Shown here: piece by piece, positions 1-8,592 of the stretch
How the letters are laid out: the number at the start of each line of letters is the position of its first letter
How positions within the stretch are numbered: the stretch's first letter is position 1
NCBI GenBank assembly: GCA_006969905.1
Contig: CP030887.1
Span: forward strand, 3,088,730-3,152,729
Origin: Balneolaceae bacterium
Lineage (GTDB): Bacteria > Bacteroidota > Rhodothermia > Balneolales > Balneolaceae
Reading direction: 5' to 3'
DNA length: 64,000 bases
Made by a program: the position numbers and the translations under genes
Notes under the pieces: generated by a model
Database searches by the model: none
What the model was told of the DNA's origin: nothing
The model's input: the letters and a program-made list of their open reading frames with translations, nothing else

Positions 1-337
1 TGGGTTCTCCATCCTCCCAAAAAGCAATGGAAACGCAATACACCGGAAAACCATGCGCAAAGTTGGTGGTTCCGTCAATCGGGTCAATAATCCAAACTCT
101 TCCTCTCGGAAGCGATGAGTAGTTCGATGATTCTTCCGCAAGTATGTGGTCATCAGAAAATTCGCCCCTGATGATCTCAAGTATCTTTTTCTCTGATGCT
201 ATGTCTGCTTTTGTAACCAGATCGTTTTTGCCCTTTAGTTTAATTTCAAGTGCTTTTTTATTAGAAAAAGACCGGATTATCTCAGCAGCTTCCAAGGCTG
301 CTTTTCTGGCGGCTTTAAGTTCTTCTGAATAGTTCAA
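1..337 (-). CDS. suhB: Inositol monophosphatase family protein (partial, C-terminus outside window)
   Basis: Reading leftwards, about 112 N-terminal residues are present before the window edge. The peptide carries the Mg-binding IMPase signature WIIDPIDGTTNF followed by AHGFPVYCVSIAF, and an upstream ILAEES that supplies the conserved Glu. The family removes phosphate from myo-inositol-1-phosphate or related sugar phosphates (also 3'-phosphoadenosine phosphates in some members), so the substrate is not fixed by sequence alone. I place the start at a TTG (337) because a stop codon lies a few codons upstream in frame and no ATG is available. It is divergent from rpiB, with about 100 bp between them. 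The family call is secure; the gene symbol is by similarity to SuhB-type proteins. Confidence 0.85.
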   Translation of the reverse strand, partial: MNYSEELKAARKAALEAAEIIRSFSNKKALEIKLKGKNDLVTKADIASEKKILEIIRGEFSDDHILAEESSNYSSLPRGRVWIIDPIDGTTNFAHGFPVYCVSIAFWEDGEP

Positions 338-438
338 AATAGATTTCTATTGCTGATTTGATTTAAAATTTCGTTGCTTTAATCTAAGCTAAAATTTAAA
401 GATATTTGGAGCCAACCATTCATCCTAATACATATTAG

Positions 439-879
439 ATGATCATTCCCATTGCTAGCGATCATGCAGGTTTTCCGGCTAAGGAAATTACGATCAAAAT
501 TCTCGAAAAAATGGGGCATACTCCTGTTGATTTTGGTACCCATTCGGAAGATTCTGTAGACTATCCGGATTTTGCTGTTCAAGTAGCACGACGGGTAGAC
601 AAAGGAGAGTACAGCCAGGGAATTATTCTTTGTGGAAGTGGCCAGGGTGTATGTATGACTGCCAACAAGTTCGATAAAGTGCGGGCTGCATTGGTTTATT
701 CTGCTGATGTAGCGCAAATGACCCGCTTACATAATGATGCTAATATCATGTGCTTGCCGGGACGATCACTTGATGAAAAGGAAATTGAAGAAATTCTTCA
801 GGAATGGTTTAAAACGGATTTTGAGGGCGGTCGCCATGAGCGCCGCATTAAGAAAATCGAATCTCTAACAAAAAAATAG
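439..879 (+). CDS. rpiB: Ribose-5-phosphate isomerase B
   Basis: This 146-residue protein has the usual RpiB length. It interconverts ribose-5-phosphate and ribulose-5-phosphate in the non-oxidative pentose phosphate pathway. Visible motifs are the N-terminal SDHAG (substrate-binding Asp9/His10), the catalytic-cysteine loop [13 protein letters not shown] (Cys65), and a C-terminal GRHERR with phosphate-binding arginines. The gene ends 8 bp before the ATG of glyA, so the two are probably co-transcribed. Transketolase, which acts in the same pathway, is encoded elsewhere in this window. The ATG start fits the conserved N-terminus exactly. Confidence 0.95.
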   Translation: MIIPIASDHAGFPAKEITIKILEKMGHTPVDFGTHSEDSVDYPDFAVQVARRVDKGEYSQGIILCGSGQGVCMTANKFDKVRAALVYSADVAQMTRLHNDANIMCLPGRSLDEKEIEEILQEWFKTDFEGGRHERRIKKIESLTKK

Positions 880-887
880 TTTTGCTG

Positions 888-2186
888 ATGAAGCCCATCA
901 AAAACCAGGATCCTCAAATTTTTGAACTGCTTGAAAAAGAAACCGATCGGCAGAATTATAATCTTGAATTAATAGCGTCAGAAAATTTTGCTTCACGGGC
1001 TATAATGGAAGCCCAGGGAAGTGTTTTAACTAATAAATATGCTGAAGGTTATCCCGGCAAGCGGTACTATGGCGGGTGTGAGTTTGCTGATGTTATTGAA
1101 GATATTGCCAGAGATCGTGCCAAGAAACTTTACAATGCAGATTGGGTAAATGTGCAACCCCATTCCGGTGCTTCTGCTAATGCAGCTGTTTACCTTGCTT
1201 TTATGAAACCAGGCGATACCCTTTTAGGTTTTGACCTTTCACATGGTGGACATTTAACACATGGCTCTCCGGTTAATTTTTCAGGTATCTATTTTAAGCC
1301 TGAGTTTTATGGTGTGGAAAAGGAAACCGGTCGCCTTGACATGGATAAGATCAGGGATAAGGCAAAAGCCGTAAATCCAAAAATGATCTCTATCGGGGCT
1401 TCAGCCTATTCACGCGATTATGACTATGAAACTTTCCGATCTATTGCTGATGAGGTAGGTGCTTTTTTATGGATGGATATGGCTCATACAGCCGGGCTGA
1501 TTGCGACAGGTAATCTTAAGAATCCCCTCCCTCATGCACATGTGGTAACTACTACTACGCATAAAACGTTGAGAGGCCCGCGAGGTGGCTTAATACTGAT
1601 TGGAAAAGACGGTGAAAACACAATGGGGAAAGTAGCTCCTAAATCCGGGCGGGTTAAAAACTGGAGTGAACTTTTGGATTCAGCTGTATTCCCCGGAACG
1701 CAAGGCGGGCCGTTAATGCACATTGTAGCTGCTAAAGCGGTAGCATTTGGTGAAGCTTTACAAGACGATTTTAAAACATACCAAACCCAGGTTCAAAAAA
1801 ATGCTAAAGCCCTTGCAGCAAAATTCATGGAACTTGGGTACAAGATAGTAAGTGACGGAACAGATAATCATCTGATACTCATCGATCTTCGGAACAAAGG
1901 ATTAAACGGTAAAATTGCTGAAGAAGCATTAGGAAAAGCTGCCATAACCGTGAACAAAAATATGGTTCCTTTTGATACAGAAAGTCCATTTGTTACTTCA
2001 GGAATTAGAATCGGTTCACCAGCAATGACCACCAGAGGTCTTAAAGAAGCTGAATTTGAACAAATTGCTGTACTAATTGACAGAGTGTTGCAAAAGCCCG
2101 ATGATGAGCAGGTTCATCAATCTGTTGAGAATGAAGTTCGGGAACTCTGTGAGCGGTTCCCTCTTTATGATTTCGTAATCCTTTAA
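888..2186 (+). CDS. glyA: Serine hydroxymethyltransferase
   Basis: This 432-residue PLP enzyme interconverts serine and glycine and feeds one-carbon units to tetrahydrofolate. The family N-terminus ending [10 protein letters not shown], the [15 protein letters not shown] block, the PLP-lysine motif [13 protein letters not shown] and the C-terminal substrate-binding region [14 protein letters not shown] are all present. I start at ATG 888; an in-frame TTG six bases earlier would add two residues but matches the family less well. It follows rpiB by 8 bp. Length and all motifs are canonical. It is functionally linked to folC, found further along the window, through folate metabolism. Confidence 0.97.
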   Translation: MKPIKNQDPQIFELLEKETDRQNYNLELIASENFASRAIMEAQGSVLTNKYAEGYPGKRYYGGCEFADVIEDIARDRAKKLYNADWVNVQPHSGASANAAVYLAFMKPGDTLLGFDLSHGGHLTHGSPVNFSGIYFKPEFYGVEKETGRLDMDKIRDKAKAVNPKMISIGASAYSRDYDYETFRSIADEVGAFLWMDMAHTAGLIATGNLKNPLPHAHVVTTTTHKTLRGPRGGLILIGKDGENTMGKVAPKSGRVKNWSELLDSAVFPGTQGGPLMHIVAAKAVAFGEALQDDFKTYQTQVQKNAKALAAKFMELGYKIVSDGTDNHLILIDLRNKGLNGKIAEEALGKAAITVNKNMVPFDTESPFVTSGIRIGSPAMTTRGLKEAEFEQIAVLIDRVLQKPDDEQVHQSVENEVRELCERFPLYDFVIL

Positions 2187-2219
2187 GCTATTCACATTTT
2201 GAGCAGCGAACGACAGGTG

Positions 2220-3056
2220 ATGAAAAAGACACCTCCTGAAGCAAAGAAAGTTAAAGACCGTACTGTTGATAACATGACTTTTCTTGAGCACCTTGAAGAG
2301 TTGCGTTGGAGAATTATTAAGGGATTAGCAGGGATAATTCTTGGTGTTATTGCCGCATTTTATTTCTCCGATTTCATCATGAATACTATTCTACTTGGCC
2401 CTACACGCTCAACCTTCTTTATGTATGAAATCATTGGGGTAGATGCCATTGATCTAACACTGCAAAGCAGGCGTCTACCGGGCCAGTTTTTTACCTATTG
2501 GGGTATGCTTTTCATTATAGGTTCTGTTATTGGTTCGCCCATTTTCTTTTATCAACTGTGGTCGTTCGTTGAACCTGCCTTTCAAACCACAACAAAATGG
2601 AAAACCTTTTTTACTGCCATTTTCATCACCTTTTTCTTTTTATTAGGAATTAGTTTTGGGTATTTAATTCTGGCTCCCTTTGCACTCCAGTTCTTTTCCC
2701 AATTTCAAATATCTGAGATTATCCGTAACGACTTTGACATTAACGCTTACTTCAGTTCACTCTCTACCTGGGTACTTTCCTGTGGGTTGATTTTTCAAAT
2801 CCCGATACTAAGTTACTCATTAACGAAAATTGGGATACTTACACCCGGCTTCCTTAAAAAGTATCGTAAACATGCCCTTGTAGTTTGCCTGATGCTGTCA
2901 GCTTTTTTGACACCACCCGATCCCATTTCGATGGTATTGATTGCTATACCACTAACCATTTTATATGAGTTGTCAATATGGATAAGCCATATTTCATTAA
3001 AGCGCAGGGACAAAGAATTGAGAATTGCATTTAATGAAGAAGAACCTTCTGAATAA
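2220..3056 (+). CDS. tatC: Sec-independent protein translocase TatC
   Basis: TatC is the multispanning membrane component of the twin-arginine translocase and binds the RR signal peptide of folded exported proteins. The N-terminal amphipathic block MTFLEHLEELRWRI is the diagnostic TatC signature, followed by six hydrophobic segments and the conserved FLTPPDP near the fifth. Length from ATG 2220 is 278 residues. A TTG at 2199 in the same frame would add seven residues; I prefer the ATG because AGGTG precedes it. It lies 33 bp after glyA. No tatA/B homologue is seen nearby, so the partner subunit must be elsewhere. Confidence 0.95.
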   Translation: MKKTPPEAKKVKDRTVDNMTFLEHLEELRWRIIKGLAGIILGVIAAFYFSDFIMNTILLGPTRSTFFMYEIIGVDAIDLTLQSRRLPGQFFTYWGMLFIIGSVIGSPIFFYQLWSFVEPAFQTTTKWKTFFTAIFITFFFLLGISFGYLILAPFALQFFSQFQISEIIRNDFDINAYFSSLSTWVLSCGLIFQIPILSYSLTKIGILTPGFLKKYRKHALVVCLMLSAFLTPPDPISMVLIAIPLTILYELSIWISHISLKRRDKELRIAFNEEEPSE

Positions 3057-3062
3057 CAGCTT

Positions 3063-3087
3063 TTAATCCATTCAAGTTTTATCTTTG
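3063..3087 (+). promoter_or_regulatory. Bacteroidota-type promoter for the FKBP lipoprotein gene
   Basis: TATCTTTG at 3080-3087 is an exact match to the Bacteroidota -7 consensus TAnnTTTG. A T-rich stretch about 20 bp upstream can serve as the weakly conserved -33 element. The predicted start site is near 3093, giving a leader of about 65 nt before ATG 3159. Confidence 0.5.
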
Positions 3088-3158
3088 CACAGAATAAAAT
3101 TCTAATTTTTAAGTTTTATTGAAATTGTATCAAAATTATTTGACTACCTGAAAATCAC

Positions 3159-3635
3159 ATGAAATTGCAGAATATATATCCGCTAACTATCCTTATTGCC
3201 ATAAGTTTTCTACTCCTAAATTGCAGGGATGGAAGTAACCCATTTGAGGTGGATTACTCAACCGTCCCCGATCCTTTTTCCGTGGAAGGCATAACACCCG
3301 ATACATCTGAAACCGGATTGATTACTTACAGGCTTCAGGCAGGGAGTGGCCCCTTTGAGGTTACAATAAGGGACCGGGTTTTAATGTACTATACCGGTAG
3401 AAAAACAAATGGGGAAATATTTGACAGTTCTTATGGAAACGGATCTACCACCCCTTCTAACCTTGCTGTAGATGGTGTGGTAGAAGGTTTCAGGGAAGGC
3501 ATACTAGGAATGAAAGAAGGTGAAAAAAAGGTACTGATTATTCCTCCTTCTCTGGCTTATGGTAATAATGAAGGCCATAGCCTTCAAAATGATACTCTGA
3601 TTTTTGATTTAGAATTAGAAACCATCCTGGATTAG
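3159..3635 (+). CDS. FKBP-type peptidyl-prolyl isomerase lipoprotein
   Basis: This 158-residue protein opens with a type II signal peptide ending in the lipobox LLLNC, so it should be acylated at Cys22 and face the periplasm or outer membrane. Residues about 65-158 form one FKBP domain: DRVLMYYTGRKTNGEIFDSS, then EGFREGILGMKEGEKK and IPPSLAYG, which are the canonical FKBP core motifs. It should catalyse cis-trans isomerisation of X-Pro bonds during folding of exported proteins. It has its own plausible promoter and ends before a long hairpin separating it from the convergent alanine racemase gene. Its client proteins are unknown. Confidence 0.9.
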   Translation: MKLQNIYPLTILIAISFLLLNCRDGSNPFEVDYSTVPDPFSVEGITPDTSETGLITYRLQAGSGPFEVTIRDRVLMYYTGRKTNGEIFDSSYGNGSTTPSNLAVDGVVEGFREGILGMKEGEKKVLIIPPSLAYGNNEGHSLQNDTLIFDLELETILD

Positions 3636-3638
3636 ATC

Positions 3639-3778
3639 TATAAGAAGGTTTGCAAAGCCTCCAAAATCACAACTTCTTTTTGCGAGCCTGCGAAGCAATC
3701 TCCATTTAAAAGCTTTGACTGAGAGATTGCTTCACTTCGTTCGCAAAAGGTATAAGTTTTGCAAAGTCTTCTATAAGT
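3639..3778. repeat. Composite imperfect inverted repeat between convergent genes (terminator/REP-like)
   Basis: Three nested arm pairs are visible. An inner perfect 11-bp stem GAAGCAATCTC (3692-3702) pairs with GAGATTGCTTC (3723-3733). A middle 8-bp stem TTTTGCGA (3678-3685) pairs with TCGCAAAA (3741-3748). An outer, imperfect pair is built on TTTGCAAA followed by CTTCTATA-like sequence. It fills the gap between two genes that end towards each other and overlaps the last codons of alr. The inner arms resemble a sequence I recall as common in interspersed bacterial intergenic repeats. Confidence 0.6.
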
Positions 3779-4829
3779 ACTCCCTTGCTATATTTGCATT
3801 TAAGCTGGTTGCCACTTCATAGGGTATGGTCTGTGCTATATCAGCCCAGTACTTTGGATGCAGATTTGATCCGTTCAATAAAGTCACTTCCTCGTTAAGC
3901 CAAAGCTCCCTTTCTTTTGAAAAAACCCCCATGTAATCCATGGCAATTCTTCCAACCTGCTGTACTAAATCATCACCAACCAGAAAGTTAATTTTTCCTC
4001 CAAGTATGCGTTGTATTCCATCAGCATACCCTATAGGCACAGTCCCAACCCAGCCATCTTCGGGGGCTAACCAGCTTGCCCCATAACCCACCGATTCTCC
4101 TTTTCTTATTTCCCGGACCTGCATTAAATGAGATTTCCATTCAATAATAGGTTCAAGATCTTCAATCTCATCCTGGCCAGGATAATAGCCATATAAACAA
4201 ACCCCGGGGCGTACTGCATCAAATTGAAGATCCAGATGTGTGTAGTAGAAAATAGCTCCTGTATTTGCTGTATGGGTCATCAGGGAATCGGGAAAATAAT
4301 TTCTGATCGACTTAAAAAGTTCCAGCTGCTGTTCAACAAACGGACTGTCAGCTACATCAGCGGTGGCAAAATGGGTGTAAATTCCCGTACAGTTTATGTT
4401 TTTACAGGATTGAAAAAGATCTAAAGCTTTGTGAACCTCTTTGGGAGGTATTCCTAAGCGCCGCATCCCCGTATCAAAATTCAAATGGTATTCTGTGCCA
4501 TCTGCAATTGTTTTAAAGCTTTCAATGTCAGCAACGGTAGCAACTAAATTATATTCAGGATAATCATTTACACGTTCTGCATCCGGAACCTCAAACACGA
4601 GAATTGGTAGTTTAACGCCGTTCTTCCTTAAGGCAATCCCTTCATCAATCCGGGCTACACAAAACCATTGGACTTTTGGTTCAAGGTACTTTGCAATTTC
4701 TATCAAACCATGGCCGTAGGCATTATCCTTTACAACCGCCATTTTCTTAACACCCGGCTTCAAGCGTTTATTAATGGCCTCAATGTTCTTATCGAGTTTT
4801 GATGTGTGGATGATAAGCTTAGATCTCAA
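3771..4829 (-). CDS. alr: Alanine racemase
   Basis: A 352-residue fold-type III PLP enzyme that converts L- to D-alanine for peptidoglycan. The PLP-lysine motif VVKDNAYGHG (Lys34) and the catalytic-tyrosine region VGYGASW followed by GTVPIGYADG are both present. The C-terminal beta domain ends at GREYL-like residues (actual end AREYL). The start is a TTG (4829) with AAGGG just upstream; no ATG is available in frame nearby. It begins 14 bp after the upstream flavoprotein gene stops, suggesting one transcript, though no functional link is known. It is slightly shorter than many homologues but lacks no core motif. Confidence 0.93.
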   Translation of the reverse strand: MRSKLIIHTSKLDKNIEAINKRLKPGVKKMAVVKDNAYGHGLIEIAKYLEPKVQWFCVARIDEGIALRKNGVKLPILVFEVPDAERVNDYPEYNLVATVADIESFKTIADGTEYHLNFDTGMRRLGIPPKEVHKALDLFQSCKNINCTGIYTHFATADVADSPFVEQQLELFKSIRNYFPDSLMTHTANTGAIFYYTHLDLQFDAVRPGVCLYGYYPGQDEIEDLEPIIEWKSHLMQVREIRKGESVGYGASWLAPEDGWVGTVPIGYADGIQRILGGKINFLVGDDLVQQVGRIAMDYMGVFSKERELWLNEEVTLLNGSNLHPKYWADIAQTIPYEVATSLNANIAREYL

Positions 4830-4843
4830 TCCCTTCTATCCTG

Positions 4844-6439
4844 CTAAAAAAATGATCGTTTATGCTTTTTTAGTATTACATGCGCTGCATTATACCCGGC
4901 AGCTCCAAATACTCCACCCCCGGGATGACAGGAAGCACTCGACAAATATAAGTTCTTTATCGGTGTCTCGTAACTACTCATTTCAGGAATAGGCCGGAAC
5001 ATAAACATCTGATCGAAGCTCATTTCCACATGCATTACATTTCCACGTAGCAACCCGTGTTTTCTTTCAATATCCAATGGGCTTTGGATGTACCAATCAA
5101 TGAGTTTGCCTTTCATATTAGGTGCATAATCTACTACCACATCATAAATTTTTTGTGCCTCCCGCTCCCTTATATCATCCCAATGGAGTCCGTTTGCCAA
5201 CTCATAAGGATGCCATTGCGCCCATACAAACATAGTGTGTTTGCCATCTTTTGCCACATCAGGATCAATTTTGGAGAACGTCATAGCCAGCACTGCAGGC
5301 TTTTCTGGTGGAAGTTTCTTCATGTAATCCCCTATTGCGTTGTTCATGTACTGAACCGATGGAGCCATAAGCTGAATACCATTGTGAATATACGGGTCAC
5401 CAGGAGCTGCAGTGTATTGAGGAAGTTCTTCTACTGCACAGCGTATCACCATACCAAAGCCATTACCCACGTTTATGTTTTTAACTTTTTTGAACATGGA
5501 ATCTTCAAGATGTTCCCTTCCCACCATTTTCATCATAGTAGTTTGTACATGCGCATTAGAAACTATAATCGGAGCCTTGTATTCCTCTCTGTTTTCAGTT
5601 CTCACTCCAACAGCTTTTCCATTTTCAACCAGGATTTTTTCAACGGGAGCATTCGATATCACTTTGCCATTATGAGCTTCAATAAGATTCTTCATGGCCT
5701 GGGTGAGCATCCCGCTTCCTCCCCTGGGATGTTTGGCTCCGCTTTCATGTAACATAGACTGCCAGCCTGCAAAATCGCCCGTAGCTGAATGATCAGGTAA
5801 AGGCCCCGATTGAGCTGCAAACCACAATAATGCCGCTTTCATATATGGGTTGTCAAATGCATCATCAACTACCTTCCCATAACTGGAAAGTATTTTTTGA
5901 AGCCCTGCTGCCTGCTCCCCTTTTTTGAACATAGCCCCATCCCTGATTTGAGCTTTAGCCATCTCAGTAAAAATATTTTTGGAAGTAGGCGGTGTCATAA
6001 ATGCCTTTAAGACACTCCGGTTAATCTTTCCCCAAAATTCAATGAACTCTTTGTAGTTCTTAACATCTTCCGGGGCCACTTTAGAGATGGATTCAAGTGT
6101 TCGATCTACATCTTTCCAAAAATGAATAACCCCTTTCCCTGTAGGTACTGGGTAGGACATAATAGGATCCATCTCGATATATTCGAGGCCATATTTTTCA
6201 AGTTCCAGCTCCTCAATAATTCCCGTTTGGTGGATCATGATATGAACCGAAGAGCCTACATCCATTCTAAAACCGTTCGGATTTTCGGCAGACTGGAACA
6301 TGGTTTCTGTACAAACAGCCCCTCCAATGGTATCCCTCCTTTCCAATACCAGTACAGTTTTTCCACTTTTAGCAAGATAACAACCGGTCGTTAGTCCGTT
6401 ATGGCCGGAACCAATAATAATAGCGTCATAATTATTCAT
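4844..6439 (-). CDS. Phytoene-dehydrogenase-like FAD oxidoreductase (PYROXD2/CrtI-related)
   Basis: This 531-residue flavoprotein opens with a dinucleotide-binding fold, DAIIIGSGHNGL, followed by an acidic residue at the end of the second strand (VLERRDTIGGAV). It ends in the family's FAD-contact motif GGGVFGAAGYNAAHV. Overall it resembles the NAD(P)/FAD-dependent oxidoreductases related to phytoene desaturase and human PYROXD2 rather than a bona fide CrtI. The substrate cannot be deduced. It is transcribed ahead of alr and diverges from the MBL hydrolase gene with a 91-bp gap. A second, different CrtI-like protein is encoded at 43647-45164. Confidence 0.82.
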   Translation of the reverse strand: MNNYDAIIIGSGHNGLTTGCYLAKSGKTVLVLERRDTIGGAVCTETMFQSAENPNGFRMDVGSSVHIMIHQTGIIEELELEKYGLEYIEMDPIMSYPVPTGKGVIHFWKDVDRTLESISKVAPEDVKNYKEFIEFWGKINRSVLKAFMTPPTSKNIFTEMAKAQIRDGAMFKKGEQAAGLQKILSSYGKVVDDAFDNPYMKAALLWFAAQSGPLPDHSATGDFAGWQSMLHESGAKHPRGGSGMLTQAMKNLIEAHNGKVISNAPVEKILVENGKAVGVRTENREEYKAPIIVSNAHVQTTMMKMVGREHLEDSMFKKVKNINVGNGFGMVIRCAVEELPQYTAAPGDPYIHNGIQLMAPSVQYMNNAIGDYMKKLPPEKPAVLAMTFSKIDPDVAKDGKHTMFVWAQWHPYELANGLHWDDIREREAQKIYDVVVDYAPNMKGKLIDWYIQSPLDIERKHGLLRGNVMHVEMSFDQMFMFRPIPEMSSYETPIKNLYLSSASCHPGGGVFGAAGYNAAHVILKKHKRSFF

Positions 6440-6530
6440 AATGGGAAGATAAAAGAATTGACGAAAACCAGAGATTTATTAAGTTGTTTGGGTGGCTAAA
6501 CCCATGAACCTTTAAGAACATTCAGTACAC

Positions 6531-7382
6531 ATGAAAATTGGCCGTTTTGAGATTGAGCAACTTAGTGAGGGTATCTTTGAGGTTTTTGAAGATGGTACAA
6601 TTCATAAAGTTCACTCCGAGGATATTGCCCATCCAACCACTGATCTTGAAGGTATACGGGTTTCTTCTGTGCTCATAGGAATTGACCCGATTCTTATCAG
6701 GGATGGAAAACATAATGTTCTTATTGATACCGGCTTGGGTTGGGGACTTGACGCTAAAAGTGAATATGAGAATACTTCTAACCTGAAAACCAACCTGGAT
6801 ATTTTCGGGCTCACCCCTCACGATATTACACACGTGGTGTTAACCCATCTGCATTTTGATCATGCCGCAGGTTCCACCTATGTCGATCTATTTGCGCACA
6901 CTCAGCCCACTATGGATTACGCTAATTATTTTTTACAGAAAAAGGAATGGGCATTTGCATTAAGCCAGGTTGATCAACCTCTTTTGGCAAAAGGAGGAAA
7001 TTATGACCTGGATGAGCTTTATAAGCTGGCTGCAGATCAAAAACTGGTTTTCATAACCGATGCCAGGTTTGAGTTATTACCCGGTATTGAACTGATTCGC
7101 ACCGGCGGGCATACACCCGGACATCAAATCGTAAAAATACACGATGCAGGAGAAACGGCTTATTTTCTGGGTGATTTGCTTCCCTCTGAACATCACCTTA
7201 ATCATTATGCTATGAAGCAGATGGATGTTGATCCATTACAATCCAAAAAGGCAAAAACATTGCTTCTTAAGCAAGCTTATGAAGAAGGTGCCGTGCTTTT
7301 GTTCTACCATTCCATCCACACCAAAGCAGGTAGATTAATGAAAGATGTGGACCGGAAGTATGTGTTAGAAGATGTGAAATGA
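6531..7382 (+). CDS. MBL-fold metallo-hydrolase
   Basis: A 283-residue metallo-beta-lactamase-fold protein. The zinc-binding HxHxDH motif appears as THLHFDHAAG near residue 104, with the downstream histidine motif GGHTPGHQ near residue 195 and the metal-bridging Asp in YFLGDLLPSE. It resembles quorum-quenching-lactonase or glyoxalase II-like hydrolases of the superfamily, but the substrate (lactone, thioester or other) is undetermined. No signal peptide is seen, so it is presumably cytoplasmic. It diverges from the flavoprotein gene and stands alone, followed by an intergenic gap of 145 bp. Confidence 0.88.
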   Translation: MKIGRFEIEQLSEGIFEVFEDGTIHKVHSEDIAHPTTDLEGIRVSSVLIGIDPILIRDGKHNVLIDTGLGWGLDAKSEYENTSNLKTNLDIFGLTPHDITHVVLTHLHFDHAAGSTYVDLFAHTQPTMDYANYFLQKKEWAFALSQVDQPLLAKGGNYDLDELYKLAADQKLVFITDARFELLPGIELIRTGGHTPGHQIVKIHDAGETAYFLGDLLPSEHHLNHYAMKQMDVDPLQSKKAKTLLLKQAYEEGAVLLFYHSIHTKAGRLMKDVDRKYVLEDVK

Positions 7383-7527
7383 TCCTATGATTTATTGGCT
7401 TGCATACATTATACTTTCATGTTGGAATAGATTTCACCACATTTAGGGGCATAATGCAGAGTTTATATTATATGCATATCGATTACTTGTGCTAGTAAAT
7501 ACTTAAAAATAAACAGAGGGATTTGTC

Positions 7528-7920
7528 ATGACGAAAAGTAAAATATTAAATCTTTGTTTAGTGTTTACCTCCCTACTTGGATACCTAGAATGGGGTACAG
7601 ATAGCAAAGCTTTCCTATATCAGATAGAGATTAAGGTTTTATCAGATCTTTTTAACGATCCGGGATCCTTACTCCATCCACTTGTACTATTACCATTACT
7701 GGGACAAGTACTATTGTTAATCACTTTATTTCAGAAGAAACCAAACAGGTTACTTACTTTCTTAGGTATAGGAGGTATAGGAGTTTTACTACTTTTTGTC
7801 TTTGCTATAAGTGTCATGAACCTGAATTTGAAAACGCTTGTTTCTACCCTCCCCTTTTTGGGGTTAGGGATTTATACAGTGTGGTATCATCGTAAGGGAC
7901 ATGTGGGTAGTAAAGAATAA
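7528..7920 (+). CDS. Small conserved-looking membrane protein X (unknown function)
   Basis: This 130-residue protein has three to four hydrophobic segments (about residues 5-20, 48-66, 74-95 and 103-118) and a basic C-terminus (YHRKGHVGSKE). AGAGGG lies 9-10 bp before ATG 7528, a clear ribosome-binding site. I do not recognise a named family. Its C-terminal half (from the RLLTF block) is repeated at 10938-11135 as a truncated copy, and the similarity extends past the stop codon into the following ~50 bp, so a segment larger than the gene was duplicated. A function is not proposed. Confidence 0.75.
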   Translation: MTKSKILNLCLVFTSLLGYLEWGTDSKAFLYQIEIKVLSDLFNDPGSLLHPLVLLPLLGQVLLLITLFQKKPNRLLTFLGIGGIGVLLLFVFAISVMNLNLKTLVSTLPFLGLGIYTVWYHRKGHVGSKE

Positions 7921-7971
7921 ACTACTGTTTGTACTTTGGCTATAATTCGTGTTTATTCATTTTACTCTTAT

Positions 7972-8010
7972 GTTGGCGAAGAATTCACTTCGCTTTTCTT
8001 CCCCAACAAG
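7972..8010. repeat. Near-perfect hairpin upstream of the GNAT gene
   Basis: GTTGGCGAAGAA pairs with TTCTTCCCCAAC with a single mismatch around a 12-nt loop rich in TTCG/CTT. The same architecture (GTTGG...CCAAC arms with a TTCGCTCCGCTC-type loop) recurs at 11272-11307, in each case downstream of a copy of membrane protein X. Confidence 0.6.
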
Positions 8011-8025
8011 CTAAAAACAACTCAA

Positions 8026-8460
8026 ATGGAAATAAAAATCGAATTTACTATTGAGCCTTGTGAAAAGGAAAATGTAAAGGCAATAGTTGATGGAATAAAT
8101 GAATATAATTTAAGTAAAGTTTCTGCTATTGCAGATATCTGGACACCATTAGAATTTGTTGCTAAAGATGAAAACGGAATTGAAATTGGCGGAATTTTAG
8201 CTGGGCTTGGATATTGGAACGGACTTGAAATCAAAATTTTGTGGGTAAAAGATAGTCATAGAAGAAAAGGTGTTGGAACTAGAATTTTAAAACACGTTGA
8301 AAAAATCGCAAAAGAAAAGGGAGCAAAAATATCAATGCTTGACACATTTGATTTCCAGGCAGAAGGGTTTTACTTAAAAAACGGATATAAACCGATTGGC
8401 GAAATAAAAGACTTTCCGGAAGGACACAGACGTATATATTTCTCGAAAAAATTAGTTTAA
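8026..8460 (+). CDS. GNAT-family N-acetyltransferase
   Basis: This 144-residue protein carries the GNAT acetyl-CoA motif A as VKDSHRRKGVGTRILKHVE (the RRKGVG loop binds the pyrophosphate of CoA), followed by motif B around DTFDFQAEGFYLKNGYKPIG. The acceptor (antibiotic, amino acid, protein N-terminus) cannot be told from sequence. I choose ATG 8026: the open frame runs 30 codons further upstream, but those codons overlap the hairpin at 7972-8010 and encode sequence unlike a GNAT. Its codons and base composition look more AT-rich than the flanking housekeeping genes, in keeping with an accessory region. A bidirectional terminator follows. Confidence 0.88.
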   Translation: MEIKIEFTIEPCEKENVKAIVDGINEYNLSKVSAIADIWTPLEFVAKDENGIEIGGILAGLGYWNGLEIKILWVKDSHRRKGVGTRILKHVEKIAKEKGAKISMLDTFDFQAEGFYLKNGYKPIGEIKDFPEGHRRIYFSKKLV

Positions 8461-8518
8461 TCAAAAACTCCTCGCTGATGCAAGCGCTTTTGTATCATCT
8501 GCAAGAATTTGAACCGAA

Positions 8519-8547
8519 AAAAGCCGGCTTGTTCTAAACCGGCTTTT
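8519..8547. terminator. Bidirectional intrinsic terminator
   Basis: AAAAGCCGG (8519-8527) pairs perfectly with CCGGCTTTT (8539-8547) around an 11-nt loop. A-rich sequence lies on the left and T-rich sequence on the right, so it can terminate both the GNAT gene (+) and the PEPCK-like gene (-), which converge here. Confidence 0.85.
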
Positions 8548-8592
8548 ATCTTTTATGTGACTTTTACCAAGAAACGGTGCAAGCAAGAATGA

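Noticed and set aside
5057-5752. 231-codon open frame on the plus strand
   Set aside because: Antisense to the phytoene-dehydrogenase-like gene, with no recognisable domain; a mirror of its codon structure.
8481-8492. AAGCGCTT core as a further LacI operator
   Set aside because: Flanks do not fit the symmetric consensus and it lies in the 3' region after the GNAT gene, not near a promoter.
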